Shown here piece by piece: positions 12,806-24,134 of a DNA stretch of 64,000 bases. The notes under the pieces were generated by a model. That model made no database searches. It had not been told where the DNA came from and saw nothing but the letters and a program-made list of their open reading frames with translations. The first letter of the stretch is position 1; each line of letters begins with the position of its first letter. Origin of the DNA: Saccopteryx bilineata (taxonomy: Eukaryota > Chordata > Mammalia > Chiroptera > Emballonuridae); NCBI RefSeq assembly GCF_036850765.1, contig NC_089491.1:91730740-91794739 (forward strand). Direction: 5' to 3'. The translations under genes were made by a program, and so were the position numbers.

Positions 12806-13771
12806 AAAAATGGGCAAAGGATCTGAACAGACACTTTTCCAAAGAGGACATACAGATGGCTCATAGGTATATGAAAACATGCTCAAAGTCAGTAATCATT
12901 AGAGAAATGCAAGTTAAAACCACAGTGAGATATCACTTCACAGCTGCCAGAATGACTTTGTTAACAAATTAACAAACAACAAGTGCTGATAAGGGTGTGG
13001 AGAAAAGGGAATTCTCCTGCACTGCTGGTGGGAATGCAGACTCATGCAGCCATTGTGGAAAACTGTATGGTATTTCCTCAAGAAATTAAAAACTGCCTTA
13101 TGAACCAGCTATCCCACTTTTAGGAATATTTCCTAAGAATCCCAAAACACTATTTCAAAAGAAGATATGCAACCCCATGTTCCCTGAAACATTGTTTACA
13201 ATAGTCAATATCTGGAAACAGCCCAAGTGTCTGTCAGTGGACGAGTAGATGAAAAAACTGTGGTATATATACACAATGGAATACTATGCAGCCATAAAAA
13301 GAAGGAAATCTTACTTTTTGCAATGGCATGGATGGAACTGGAAAGCATCATGCTAAGTGAAATAAACCAGGCATATAAAGAGAAATATCATGTGATCTCG
13401 CTTATATGTGGACTCCAATGAACAAAATAAAATGAGGAACAAAACAAAAACAGAGGTAGGTCACAGGAACAGATGGACTACTTTCAGAGAGAAGGAGGTG
13501 AAGGGAACTAGATAAAAGAAGGTGAAGGTATTAGCCAAATTATATATATATAACACATAGATATAGACAATAGGGTAGCAAGTCCCAGAGGGAAAACAGG
13601 GATACAGGTAGATGAATGGGGGACAAAACTGGTGAAATAAGAATGGAAAGTGACTTTTCATGGCATATGGGGAGCACAATGTAGGAGGCTAAGGGTGTTA
13701 TATTGAGTGGGACACTTGAAACCATGTCAACACAATAAATTAAAAAATAAAATAAAAAAGTAAAATGTCTT

Positions 13772-14112
13772 GATAATTTTTATACATTTTATGCATAACT
13801 TTATTTATTCACTAATTCCTGGCACTTATAATTTTGTTGTAATTATAAATATTTTTTTAAAATTTTAATTACATGCACTACATACTCATTATTGATATGT
13901 AGTAATGTAACTAGTTCAAAATATTTTTAGAAAATAAAAATTATACATTATCATATGAGTCTTTACCGTCTTTCAATTTTCTTTGTAGGTAGTAATTTTC
14001 TCTGCAAATACTAATTTTTTCCCTTTTATTTCTAGCCTATATATCTTTCCCTTTTTTTCTTTCCCAGCCACAACTTTCAGTATGATGTTTACAAGGAGCA
14101 GTTAAAGCAAGT
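13772..14112. other. AT-rich intergenic sequence, nothing recognised
   Basis: Unique AT-rich DNA between L1 copy 1 and a hAT element. No reading frame, repeat or RNA-like structure that I can support. Confidence 0.6.
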
Positions 14113-14120
14113 ATCTAACA

Positions 14121-14617
14121 CAGGGGTCCCCAAACTTTTTACACAGAGGGCAAGTTCACTGTACCTCAGACCATTGGAGGCCCGGACTATAAAAATAAAA
14201 CTATGAACAAATCCCTGTGCACACTGCACACATCTTAAAGTAAGAAAACAAAATGGGAACAAATACAATATTTAAATTTAAATCAATAAACTGACCAGTA
14301 TTTCAATGAGAACTATGGGCCTGCTTTTGGCTAATGATATGGTCAATGTCCGGTTCCATATTTGTCACTGCTTGCAGTAACAAGTGATATGATGTGCTTC
14401 AGGAGCCGTGATGCGTGCGTCCTGCGTCACCGGAAGTAGTACTGTATGTGAGCAACGCCACACTTTGCGGTGCCACCACATCCAGGAGCGGATGCATCCT
14501 GTGCTCCTCTCACTGACCACCAATGAAAGAGGTGCCCCTTCTGGAAGTGCGGTGGGGGCTGGATAAATGGCCTCAGGGGCTGCATGTGGCCCATGGGCCA
14601 TAGTTTGGGGACCCCTG
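14121..14617. mobile_element. Non-autonomous hAT DNA transposon, 497 bp
   Basis: Terminal inverted repeats CAGGGGTCCCCAAACT and AGTTTGGGGACCCCTG are perfect over 16 bases. The flanks carry a perfect 8-bp duplication ATCTAACA (14113-14120 and 14618-14625), the hAT signature. The inside is non-coding. The short frames 14365-14702 are chance. It needs an external hAT transposase. Confidence 0.95.
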
Positions 14618-14625
14618 ATCTAACA

Positions 14626-15589
14626 TGTGTTCTTAAAGTAAATACTAACTTTTTCTCTTTAAGTATGATTGCTATGGGTTTTATGTAAATTCTCTTTCTC
14701 AAGTTAAAATACTCTCTTCCATTGCTACGTATCTACAAATGATAATTTCATAATTTAGTGAAAATAATATAATAATTTAATAATTTTAAGTAAATACTTT
14801 CTGGCATATATTGGAATGATTTTATGATATATTTTGTCTGCTAATATCCTGTTTGAATTTTTTTCACCTGCAGTCATAGTGTATATTTTGTAGATATATC
14901 AAATTTTCCTTTTAACTTCTCCAATTGCTTTTGCTTTTTTTTTTTAAGTTTAAGATAGCAGTGTCATAAAATATGTTGGGGTCATTTTCCTCCTTTTTTG
15001 TATTCTAGAAAATTTTGTACAAGCTTGGATTTATCTTTTCTTAGTACACATAGATAAAACTGGTTTCAGCATTTTGTTTACAAGAAGTTTTCATTCCTTT
15101 TTTCAAATATTATAGTGGTTAAAACATTCAACTTATCTATTATTTCTTAATATATGGTAGATATGTTTGTTTTATATGTAGGCTGGAGTCCAGAGACAAC
15201 ATTTAAATCATATATACAGAACAAGTGTTCTTATTTTTTTTTCTTGGTAATGACATTCCTGAATTTTATATTCCTTCATATTTAACTTGCTAATGAAGTG
15301 CTCTAATTGTAACACATGCCTCTCCAGATATATTTCATTTAGTCTGTCCCATGAGGCATCCTATGATCAAAATTCATACTAGCTTACATGAAACACTTTA
15401 TAGAAGTGCATGATTAAAAATAAAAACGCATTTTTCTACCAAATATGTGTAAAACCAGTGAGCAGGATATTCATTTTGCTGCTCCTGAAAGTAAGGTTCA
15501 TGATATTAAGCAACACGGATATTTAAAATGAGGATTAGAGAGGTTGAATATGTAAGTTTAAGAGTAAGATCTATAAATTGGAACAGCTG
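14626..15589. other. AT-rich intergenic sequence, nothing recognised
   Basis: Unique AT-rich DNA. No coding or repeat signal that I can name. Confidence 0.55.
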
Positions 15590-16632
15590 GAGGGAAAAAC
15601 TGCCTACTCACCACCTGCGGTGAGAGAGCTGGGAAGACAGAGCAGACGCGAGCAGGTTTTCCTGGTCCCCCTCCTTCATCAGTGCACGGGGACCTGATTT
15701 CCAACTGCTAGCACCTGCTTTCTTTTTTTTTTTTCCTAAATGCTTTAGCCATTGGAACCTTTAGCCCACCTGGCAGGCTGGCAGTGTCAGATTAATGCCT
15801 CCTCTCTTTCCTGAGGTCCTCAGATAATGGGAATTGGTGCATAAATACCCCAGTTCTCTTTCTCTCTTCCTGATGGTTAACTCTAAATTGAATGTTGTAT
15901 AGAGGTTCCAGGAATCCCCCAGTTGTCAGAAGAGGGGATCCAGAGGACATGACCACTGGCTGACCTGAGAACTGGGCCTAGGGAATTGTGAGTCCTCACC
16001 CCTTCTTTTTTTTAAAGGGAGACGAGGGGTGATATTGAGACAGACTTCTCCATGCATCCCGACCGGGATCCATTCAGCAACCTTTATGTTGGGCCAATGC
16101 TCAAATCAACCTAGCTATTTTTAGCAACAGGCTGACGTGCTCAAACCAATTGAGCTATCCTCAGCGCCCAGAGCTCACAGTTGAACCAATGGAGCCACTG
16201 GCTGCGGGAGGAGAAGAGAGAGAAAAGGAAGATAGAAAGGGGAAGACAAGCAGATGGTCGCTTCTCCTGTGTACCCTGACTGGGAATTGAACCAAGGATG
16301 TCCATACACTGGGCTGACGCTCTACCCACTGAGTGAACCTACCAGGACCATCGTCACCTTATTCTGTCCTTGGAATGTATGTCCTGCCCACCACTGCCAT
16401 GGTGGCAGCTATTTTTTAGGACACAGCCCCCATATTGCAATGTGTTGTTGAGACCATCCAGATGGTATTCCTGACTGAGAACAGGTAAGGTCTCCATATA
16501 AGTTTCAAGAGTCAGGCAGGCATGTGTGATGTACTGTCTTGAGGCACCCATGACAAACCTCATATGTAGCTTCCTTGCTTATTAAACCTGCCACTTACCA
16601 ATCTATAGTGGCCTGCCTCCTTTTTTTTTTTT
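15590..16632 (+). other. Possible old LTR-like sequence interrupted by a SINE
   Basis: More GC-rich than its surroundings, with a TATA-like GCATAAATACCCC at 15839-15851 and a late TTATTAAACC poly-A-signal-like block at 16579-16588, with a SINE between. This order fits an LTR, but I see no clear TG...CA ends, no target duplication and no internal retroviral region. Tentative. Confidence 0.3.
16012..16349 (-). mobile_element. Old tRNA-derived bat SINE, type A-like, extended middle
   Basis: Reverse complement of a type A head (TGACGCTCTACCCACTGAGTG near 16314-16335, B box GGGAATTGAACC) with the CGACCGGGATCCATTC 3' block at 16060-16075. It carries an extra middle segment (GCTCAAATCAACC..., GCCACTGGCTGC) shared with the copy at 21040-21396, which suggests a distinct older subfamily. 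Confidence 0.75.
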
Positions 16633-16720
16633 GACTACATTTGGAAGCAGTGAAAAAATTCTTTGTGACCAGGTGGTGGCTTAATTCTTTGTGACTACAT
16701 TTGGAAGCAGTGAAAAAATT
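16632..16720 (+). repeat. Direct duplication of 29 bp, 60-bp spacing
   Basis: The block beginning GACTACATTTGGAAGCAGTG and ending GAAAAAATT occurs at 16632-16660 and again at 16692-16720. Between them lie ACCAGGTGGTGGC, which resembles the head of a type B SINE, and ATTCTTTG. This could be a severely deleted SINE insertion with its target duplication, or a local tandem duplication. Confidence 0.85.
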
Positions 16721-18204
16721 ACATTTTTGGGAATGTGTTTTATGTGAGTATATTTTTAGAAAAGTTAATAAATTTTGGTTTTTGCTTACTGTTTAATATA
16801 GAAATTTCTACAATAAAATAAGTTAAAAAAAAAAAGAACTCTATGACATATTGTTAATCCTGTGAGGTATTCAATAGAAAAATAGTGCAGAATAATATAG
16901 ATAGTATAAACTGATTTTTATAAAAGCAAACACATCACCTCCCATCCAGTCTCTATGTAAAATAAAAATGAATAGATTGATATATGCATAGAAACACAAG
17001 TGTTTATAATTGCTTACCTCCAGAGTTTAGGCATGAAAAGGAATGGATCCGAGATTATTAATGTATTTTCATGTTTTTGCTTTGGTCTACTAGTCACCAT
17101 GAGGAGATATTACTTTGATAATTTAAAATATATTTAATATTTTCAGCATTATGAAAAGAAGTCATTTGAATTATTTACATGTATAAAGAGCAAACAAACC
17201 ATATATTTTTGTTTTGTCTTGTTTTTTGAATTTTAAATGAAGAAAATTAGAAAAACCATTTTAAAGATCAAGAGGAAAAGCTTTATCGTCTAATATTAAT
17301 TTTTATGGATTTTTTTCCCCATTTCAACAGTTAAGACTGTTGGCATTCAGAAATTCAAACAAAGTTTTATATCAGAAATGTTAGTTTAAATACATTCCAG
17401 TAGTAATTTCAGGAAATTACTAGCTGGTATCAAATAGCTATGTTGCTTAAGATATTATTGTAATAGCCTAGTCTCTTTAAAATATAAAGTAGTTTCTTCT
17501 GTATATACTGTACATGTTTCAAAGTATTCAAATTATTAGGGTTGCTCAGCATTTGCTATAAAATTTCTTGTACTAGTGGGGCCTGCCAAAAGTAAGTGAA
17601 AATCAAAGTGCAATCCTTTTATCTGTCAGTTATCTTATATGATTTCATAAAGCAATGAGCCATACTCTTTGGGGAGCAGAATTCTTATAAGAAATAAGTC
17701 ACTGCAAATTCCATTAATATTTTAAGGTCTCTACAAAGATAGCAGTCTATCACCAAAGCAATTTTATGTGAAAAGTTGATAGTATTGATTTAAAGTGACA
17801 TTTTAAAATGAAAAGATTATAGAAGTATTTATTTTTATATTGTTATAATACCCTGATTTAAAAATTTAAAGAATTTTAATAGTATATTTAGTGACATGTT
17901 TAGTCTCTACATACAAAATATGTATATGTTTTGATAGTTTAATTTGGTTTCTAAAAGAAAATCACCCTTATTCTTTAGTTAATTTGTTGTTCATCTCTCT
18001 GAAGTAGCCTACCTGGTATTATAGGTATAGGTATGATCAGGTATATTTAATATCATATCTGGTGAAATTGCTTTAAAGCAAATGTCTCTTCTCTTTTTTT
18101 CTTTGATATTATCCATCGCCTTCCCCAGCTCTACTTCTGTGCCCTGGTGTATAACCCTCAACAGTTCTGCGTATACATGGGGGTGGTTAACAGCCTTGCT
18201 TTTA
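16721..18204. other. AT-rich intergenic sequence
   Basis: Unique AT-rich DNA with no frame above background and no nameable repeat. Confidence 0.55.
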
Positions 18205-18310
18205 GGGTCCCAACTTGCCCACTTGCTAGTAAAACCTTTGGTGAATTAGCCTATCATTCTCAGCATCTTCTTATTATGTATTAGGTGAGTTAATGTCAAA
18301 TTTTAAGCAT
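18205..18310 (+). mobile_element. Possible MIR remnant
   Basis: The order CCACTTGCTAG, CCTTTGGTGAATTA, CTCAGCATCTTC, GAGTTAATG resembles the conserved core and tail of the mammal-wide MIR SINE (…ACTTGCTGTGTGACCTTGGGC…CTCAGTTTCCTC…). Ancient and diverged. Confidence 0.4.
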
Positions 18311-19190
18311 TAATACACACAAATAAGTAAGGATGTAGAGAATAGTACATGGAAAAACATAGAAACTATTATCTTAGTCTCCTTTTTCTCCTACTCACAC
18401 CTGACTTACCAAAACAACTCTGAAATGTATATTGGGACAAGCAGATGCAATATTCAATGCACACATTGTATTATAATTCAACTGAACTACTTTAGCAATT
18501 GGGGAAGGTCAGAAAGCAATTTTAATAGCTTTCCAACACAAAACGAAGTTAAAACAACGGAAACATACAATTAACAATCAGGGCATGACTGGGCTTCACA
18601 AATTTTTAATAAGTGTGCTTCACTTCACTGTGGGCTAGTGACATGCTATTTAGCAATAGCTAAATGAGTTAGGCTTAGTCTTCTCAATATCAAGCTAAAT
18701 TTGTTATTGAACATGAGCAAACATAGAGCAGAAACTCAAGGGAATTCTAAGCAGATCATCATAAACATTTGCCTTTGGAAAGATGCAGGGATGATTCAAA
18801 GAAAGCTCACTGGAATAACGGAAGCTTGGGGATTCATTTGAAGATGGAAAAGCAGGGATAAGTTATGCCATGTGTGAAATCATATCCAGAAATATAAAAC
18901 CTAAAATTAAATCAGAAAGTGGGAAGGAAGAAATGAGAGGAAAGACATACTAAGAGGCCAAATGATGAACTGATTCTATTGTGTATACAGAGTTAAAAAG
19001 AGGAATAAATTTGCTTTGAATTTTTTAAATAGCCTCAGCACACACAAACTTCTAATCCTTATGAAGTTTTACTAAGAAAGAACAGGTAAGTTTGAAATAC
19101 CAAAACTTTCTACAGAAACTAGGAAAAGCAGTTGATACAAGAGTGGGTTCAGTTTAAACAGTATTTAAGATGTCCCTACCCTTTACAACA
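18311..19190. other. AT-rich intergenic sequence
   Basis: Unique DNA. No gene, repeat or RNA element recognised. Confidence 0.55.
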
Positions 19191-19191
19191 A

Positions 19192-19236
<45 letters not shown>
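19192..19236 (+). repeat. (ATC)n microsatellite
   Basis: Fifteen uninterrupted ATC/CAT units, perfect, so probably polymorphic. Confidence 0.98.
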
Positions 19237-19399
19237 TGTTTCAGGGGATAGAATGTCACATATCTAAAAACTGATCATTGTCTTCAAGGAGATTATCATT
19301 TTGTGAGGCACACTCATACTGAAAATTACACTATATGTTCTGTATTAGAAGTAAGAACAATGTAACATAGGAAATAGAGAACAGGATTTATTCAAATTT

Positions 19400-19800
19400 A
19401 AAGACTTAGGGAAACTGTCCTGGGGAATATTAAAGAAAACCCAAAACACTTTGTTTTGATAAAATTTATGAGTTACCCAAATGTAGAAGGTTGGTATGAG
19501 TTTCTAGGCAGTGAGGGCACTGTGAGCAAAGTTGTAAAAGTATGAACCAGCATAGTACGTGTAAAGAAAGTAAAAAACTTGGTTATTGCTAGAGTTTGAA
19601 TTGGGAGATAGGAGTTGAAGTTGATTGACATAAGATATAAAAGACATTATATTCAGAGAGAAAGAGATTGGATAGGTAGGAGATTCTAATGATCAAGTGT
19701 TAAAAAATATATTCTATAGAGAGTCTTTTATTTTGTAGTCTATATTGAATCAATATGAAAAGTTAAAGACTTTACAATAAAGTCAGATCTTTGACTTCTT
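19400..19800 (-). mobile_element. Possible ancient L2 fragment
   Basis: The stretch CTAGGCAGTGAGGGCACTGTGAGC followed by TGTAAAAGTATGAACCAGCA recalls the complement of the L2 3' region (GGAACAGCATGTGCAAAGGCC-like). Very diverged, no clear edges. Confidence 0.35.
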
Positions 19801-19857
19801 AGTGCTTTTATAGCAGCACCCATTCTTCATTTCTTTACTGCCTATCTCCCCTGGAGT

Positions 19858-19859
<2 letters not shown>

Positions 19860-19896
<37 letters not shown>
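19860..19896 (+). repeat. (ATT)n microsatellite
   Basis: Twelve perfect TTA/ATT units directly at the A-tail side of a minus-strand SINE, so it probably grew from that tail. Confidence 0.97.
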
Positions 19897-19897
<1 letters not shown>

Positions 19898-20254
19898 GAG
19901 GTGGGGAGGCAGACATATAGATTCCCACATGCACATGGACTGGGATCTGCCTGGCAAGCCCACTGCATTGTGATGCTCTACCCATCTGGGGTGCTGCTCT
20001 GTTGCTTGGCAACTGAGCTATTTTAGTGCCAGAGGCGAGACCATGGTGCCATCCTCAGTGCCTGGAGCCAACTTGCTCAAATGAACAATAGCTGAAGGAG
20101 GAGAAGAGAGAGGGAGGAAGAGAAAGAGAAACAAAGAAGGTGGAGGGGTGGAGAAGCAGATGGTCACTTCTTCCATGTGCCCTGACTGGGAATCGAATCC
20201 GGGACTTCAGCACCCCAGCTGACACTCTACTGCTGAACCAATTTGCCAGTGCCC
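19897..20254 (-). mobile_element. Old tRNA-derived bat SINE, type A
   Basis: Reverse complement of the type A body: CTGCTCTGTTGCTTGGCAAC, TGGTGCCATCCTCAGTG, GGTGGAGAAGCAGATGG, GGGAATCGAATCCGGGA (B box), and the decayed head ending TTGCCAGTGCCC. Diverged compared with the copy at 45068. Confidence 0.85.
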
Positions 20255-21039
20255 CACTGGAGTTCTCTATTGTTGCCTCCTGTCACAGATTTTCAAATGC
20301 ACTAACAGCCATCTAGCTTTATTTTTATTTGTCCCAAATAGACATTTGACTTTGCTAGCTCTACTCTTGATATTGGTTATGTACATAAAACAGATATATT
20401 AAAGTAATTTAACCTCTGGGGGAAGATGAAGCCTAGAATTACAGAAAGGTAAGAGTGAAAGCAAGAAACAGGCAGAAACATTTAGAGGGTTATAATTATC
20501 AAGGTCAAGCTTGACTAGAACTTGTTTACATTGAGTTAATTCAGTCAGTTGTCACATGTGAGGGAAAGAAAAGAGTCTAGGGTGACAAGCAGTATTATGG
20601 ATTGGACGAAGAGATTGATGATGAGATCCATGATCAGGATAGAAAATACAAGAGTACATTTGAAGGAGAGTGTCAGATGTGTTCAGTGTTAGCCAAACTA
20701 AATTTAAAGTTCAATGGGATACCCCAGGGATTGGGTCTACAGTGAGTTGCACATGTAAGAGAATCTCGATGGAAAGGCTAATACTAAAATTATAGTTTGG
20801 GACTATAATTATTAATATAAAGGTGGCACTTGAAACCATGAATATATGTGAAGTTTTAAAAGTAACAGTAGAATAAAGGAAAAGCATGGAAAATAGCAAA
20901 TGGGAATTAGAAAGATAGAGATGAATGAACACATGAAAAAATAATCAATGAAAAGTCATATTATAGAGAATTCATGGAAAATTATCTTTCACCATCTGAA
21001 TCTATTTGGTTGCTGAGGTTAGACAGAGGAATTTAGATG
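20255..21039. other. Intergenic sequence, nothing recognised
   Basis: Unique AT-rich DNA. The short frames here show no codon bias or protein family resemblance. Confidence 0.55.
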
Positions 21040-21396
21040 ACATTTTTTTTTTTTTAGAGAAGGGGAGAAAGTAATAAGTTAGTAGTAAGAAAGACTCCCA
21101 CATACTCCCACATGTGCCTGACCAGGATCCACCCACAACCTCTATATGAGTTGATGATTGAATCAACCAAGCTATTTTTAGTGCCTGAGGTGGACAGACC
21201 AATCAAGCTATCCTTAGCACTTGGGGCCAATACTTGAACCAACTGAGCCACTGGCTGCAAGAAGGAAAGAGAGAGAGAAGGGAGAGTGGAGGAGAGAAGC
21301 AGATGGTCATTTCTCTTGTGTGCCCTTATTGGAATCAAACTGGCATATCCATAAGCTGGGCTGACACTCTATCCACTGAGCCAACTGTCCAAGGCC
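21040..21396 (-). mobile_element. Old tRNA-derived bat SINE, type A-like, extended middle
   Basis: T-tract at 21042-21055 marks the tail. TGCCTGACCAGGATCCACCC, GCCACTGGCTGCAAG, AGAAGCAGATGG, and the head CTGACACTCTATCCACTGAGCCAACTG follow. It shares the middle insert with 16012-16349. Confidence 0.8.
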
Positions 21397-21530
21397 AAGA
21401 AATATCTTTAGTTTCAGAGAATCCAAGTGAGTAGGGCATTCTAGGCAGAGAGTGGTTAGTACTTTTAAAGTTAATAATAGATTGGTCTAATGAGAAAAGG
21501 ACTGAAATGCATTCATCTAAAAATCATGGT

Positions 21531-21934
21531 TGAGGGCCTTGGCCAGTTGGCTCAGTGGTAGAGAGGCAGCCCAGTGTGTGGATGTCCCGGGTTTGATTTC
21601 TGGTCAGGTTACACAGGAGAAGTGCCCATCTGCTTTGCCACCCTTCCTCCTCTCCTTTCTCTCTATCTCTCTCTTCCCCTCCTGCAGCCAAGGCTCCATT
21701 GGAGCAAAGTTGGCCCAGGCACTGAGGATGGCTCCATGGCCTCTGCCTCAGGTGCTATAATGGCTTCAATTACAACAGAGCAACACCCCAGATGGGCAGA
21801 TTATCGCCCCCTAGTGAGCTTCTGGTATGAATCCTGTTGGGGTGCATGCAGGAGTCTGTCTCTCTGTCTCCTCATTCTCACTTCAGAAAAACACCTGAAT
21901 AAATAAATAAATAATAAATAAATAAATAAATAAG
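21531..21934 (+). mobile_element. tRNA-derived bat SINE, type A, 13-bp target duplication
   Basis: Type A head (GGCCAGTTGGCTCAGTGGTAG), all body blocks and an (AAAT)n tail. Perfect TAAAAATCATGGT occurs at 21518-21530 and 21935-21947. The frames 21530-21906 read through it are not genes. Confidence 0.95.
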
Positions 21935-21947
21935 TAAAAATCATGGT

Positions 21948-23359
21948 AATCTTACCCAAGAATCCAGTGGCATAGAAATAAAGAAACCTGTGTAGAATCA
22001 GTGAGGTTAAAGGGCTTTCAAGAAGTTTTATTCAGAACAGAAGAAAAATGATAAAACAATAGCAAGAGTTGGATATAAGAGCTAGGAGAAGGGTTTACAT
22101 TACATGGGAGAGACTTGACCCTGCTATTTATATACCTCTGATTATATATTTACATAAATATTTTGCATGTAACTAAAAAATTGGAAAATCAGAGTAGTTC
22201 TAAAAACAGTAAGGGGTAATCCATTACCATTGTGATTATTGCTATTTACCATTCTTAAAAATCCAAGATATTACATTTGATAATTTAGTCTCCCAGTTAC
22301 CTACCACACACATTCTTTTTACTGAGCTATCTTCAGTGATAGAGAGATCCCTGTCTCTAATGACAACACATTCAGTTCTTATTTAGCTCTAACTTTTGTC
22401 TTGTCCTTATATGAATTTAAAATCCGATTCTCTTATTTCAATTTTTGGTTCTAGTTCTGCTCGTAGGAGCCGCATGAAATAAGACTAATCTATCCTTCAT
22501 GAGAAAATTCTTTAGATGTTTGAAAAAATAACTTGCATGCTTCTTTTATACAACTCTTTTCTAAGCTTACATGTAAGTTTATATACTTCATTCCTTTTTG
22601 ATATGTTTTCAGGTCATTTACTAAGTTTCTCTCTCATTTCTTCTTCCTTAAATTTACTCTGGTTTGCCAACATATTTAAATGATGTTAAATTGTACATAA
22701 TACTCTAAGTTTGCTTTGTGTAGTGCAGAGTAAAGCTGCTCTGCCTTGTTTTACTGAAGAGAGATTATCCACCCCCCCAAAAAAAAAAAACCTTCCTGAA
22801 ATTGGCTAGCAATTATAAGTGAACATCACACACTTCTAGCTCATTAGGAGACTTGCAGTCATAGATTATTCTCACATTAATGCATAATAAGACTTTTTTT
22901 CTCTATAAACATATATTAGTTATTTATTTTAGCTTAAAAGTATAAGTGTACCTTTTGTTGTCTTCATATTAGTCTAGGAATTTAGTATTTCATTATCAAA
23001 TTGAATTTTGATTATGTCATATTGTTTGAACTCTGTATCCTTTAAGGTTCACATCTAATACATGGGATAAAAATGATGGGCATGTAATGACACAGCTATA
23101 ACTTCATGGTGTTCTAAAGGGAATTTCTCTCAAGGTTAAAATTATACTATTATTCAACACTATATATGATTACTAAGGCATTTGTGAATTTACCTAACAA
23201 TATTTCCCAACTCAGATTTTATAAACATCTTACTAATGTATGTGAACACTTGACTCAAGTGTCTAAATGTTTATCCAGTTTGTAAAAAATTATCAAAGGA
23301 AGAGATAATGATTGTACAGTAAACTCATTTTTGGTAAATTTTATGTGTTTCGTGGGATT
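21948..23359. other. AT-rich intergenic sequence
   Basis: Unique DNA. No gene or repeat recognised. Confidence 0.55.
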
Positions 23360-23373
23360 TCATGATTCTTTTT

Positions 23374-23742
23374 TAAAAGTACTTTATGTTTTTATTTTTA
23401 TGTTTTTATTTTATTTTATTTTTTTTACAGAGACAGAGAGAGAGTCAGAGAGAGGGATAGATGGGGACAAACAGGAACGCAGAGAGATGAGAAGCATCAA
23501 TTATCAGTTTTTCATTGTGGCACTTTAATTGTTCATTGATTGCTTTCTCATATGTGCCTTGACCGTGGGGCTACAGCAGACTGAGTAACCCCTTGCTCAA
23601 GCAAGCAACCTTGGGTCCAAGCTGGTGAACTTTGCTCAAATTATATGAGCCTGCGCTCAAGCTGGTGACTTTGGGGTCTTGAACCTGGGTCCTCCACATC
23701 TCAGTCCGATTCTCTGTTCACTGTGCCACCACCTGGTCAGGC
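23374..23742 (-). mobile_element. tRNA-derived bat SINE, type B, with target duplication
   Basis: Reverse-complement type B with head ACCACCTGGTCAGGC at 23728-23742, the GTGCCTTGACC and CAATTATC blocks, and a T-rich tail. TCATGATTCTTTTT at 23360-23373 recurs at 23743-23756. Confidence 0.93.
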
Positions 23743-23789
23743 TCATGATTCTTTTTAACTGACAGTAAATTATCTTTAAATAGTACTAA

Positions 23790-23939
23790 CTTTTCTTTTT
23801 TTTCTTGTGAAAGAGGCAGGGTGAGAGAGAGACAGGAATATTGAGCTGCTCCTGTATGTGCCCTCACCAGGGAATCAAACCAGCAATCTCTGCCCACTGG
23901 GACAATGCTCCAACCAACCGAACTATCCCGCCACGGCTT
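23790..23939 (-). mobile_element. Old short Ves-type SINE
   Basis: GGGAATCAAACCAGCAATC (B box complement) and CAATGCTCCAACCAACCGA (A box complement) follow a GAGAGAGAGACAGG tract, the order of a minus-strand tRNA-derived SINE. Confidence 0.75.
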
Positions 23940-24134
23940 AATTTTTACTGATTTTTAGAGAGAGAGAAAGAGGAAGGGAGAGAGAGGAGCGAGGGAAGGG
24001 AAGTATTCATTTGTTGTTCTACTCAGTTGTGCATTCTTTTGTTGCTTTTGGTGTGTGCCCTGAGCAGGATCAAACCTGCAACCTTGTCACTTCAGGACAA
24101 CATTCTTAACCGACTGAGCTAACCAATCAGGGCC
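23940..24134 (-). mobile_element. Old Ves-type SINE (type D)
   Basis: Follows the previous SINE directly. AGAGAGAGAAAGAGG tract, GTGTGCCCTGAGCAGGATCA, and the head AACCGACTGAGCTAACCAATC ending in AGGGCC. Two minus-strand SINEs lie back to back. Confidence 0.8.

Larger units (their letters stand above)
8655..13425 (+). pseudogene. L1 copy 1 ORF2, dead
   Basis: A decayed ORF2 of an older L1 family. The endonuclease region is recognisable in the open piece 8921-9253 (GNLNTSLT, like the active GDxNTPL motif, and a final SDHNG with the catalytic His region). Reverse transcriptase remnants lie around 10320-10680 ([11 protein letters not shown], and ADDMKQY for the YADD/FADD box). The C-terminal part lies around 12830-13420 (TMEYYAAI-like). 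Numerous stops, frameshifts and three SINE insertions rule out function. Confidence 0.85.
7307..13760 (+). mobile_element. Old near-full-length L1 (copy 1), ORF1 largely deleted
   Basis: The 5' end (CCAAGGAGGCGATGGAGTAG, a YY1-like ATGG context) opens a ~1.1 kb 5'UTR that matches, on the opposite strand, the end of L1 copy 2 near 36000-37085. The homology then jumps at about 8470 straight to the last part of ORF1, so most of ORF1 and some 5'UTR are absent. ORF2 follows from about 8655 to 13425, then a 3'UTR and an A-rich tail. Three SINEs lie inside (11304, 11714, 12479), plus an AAAAC microsatellite. Target duplications at 7296-7306 and 13761-13771 bound it. Confidence 0.88.

Noticed and set aside
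19192..19236. Possible CRISPR-like regular repeat
   Set aside because: Simple trinucleotide microsatellite with no spacers, and the genome is a mammal's.
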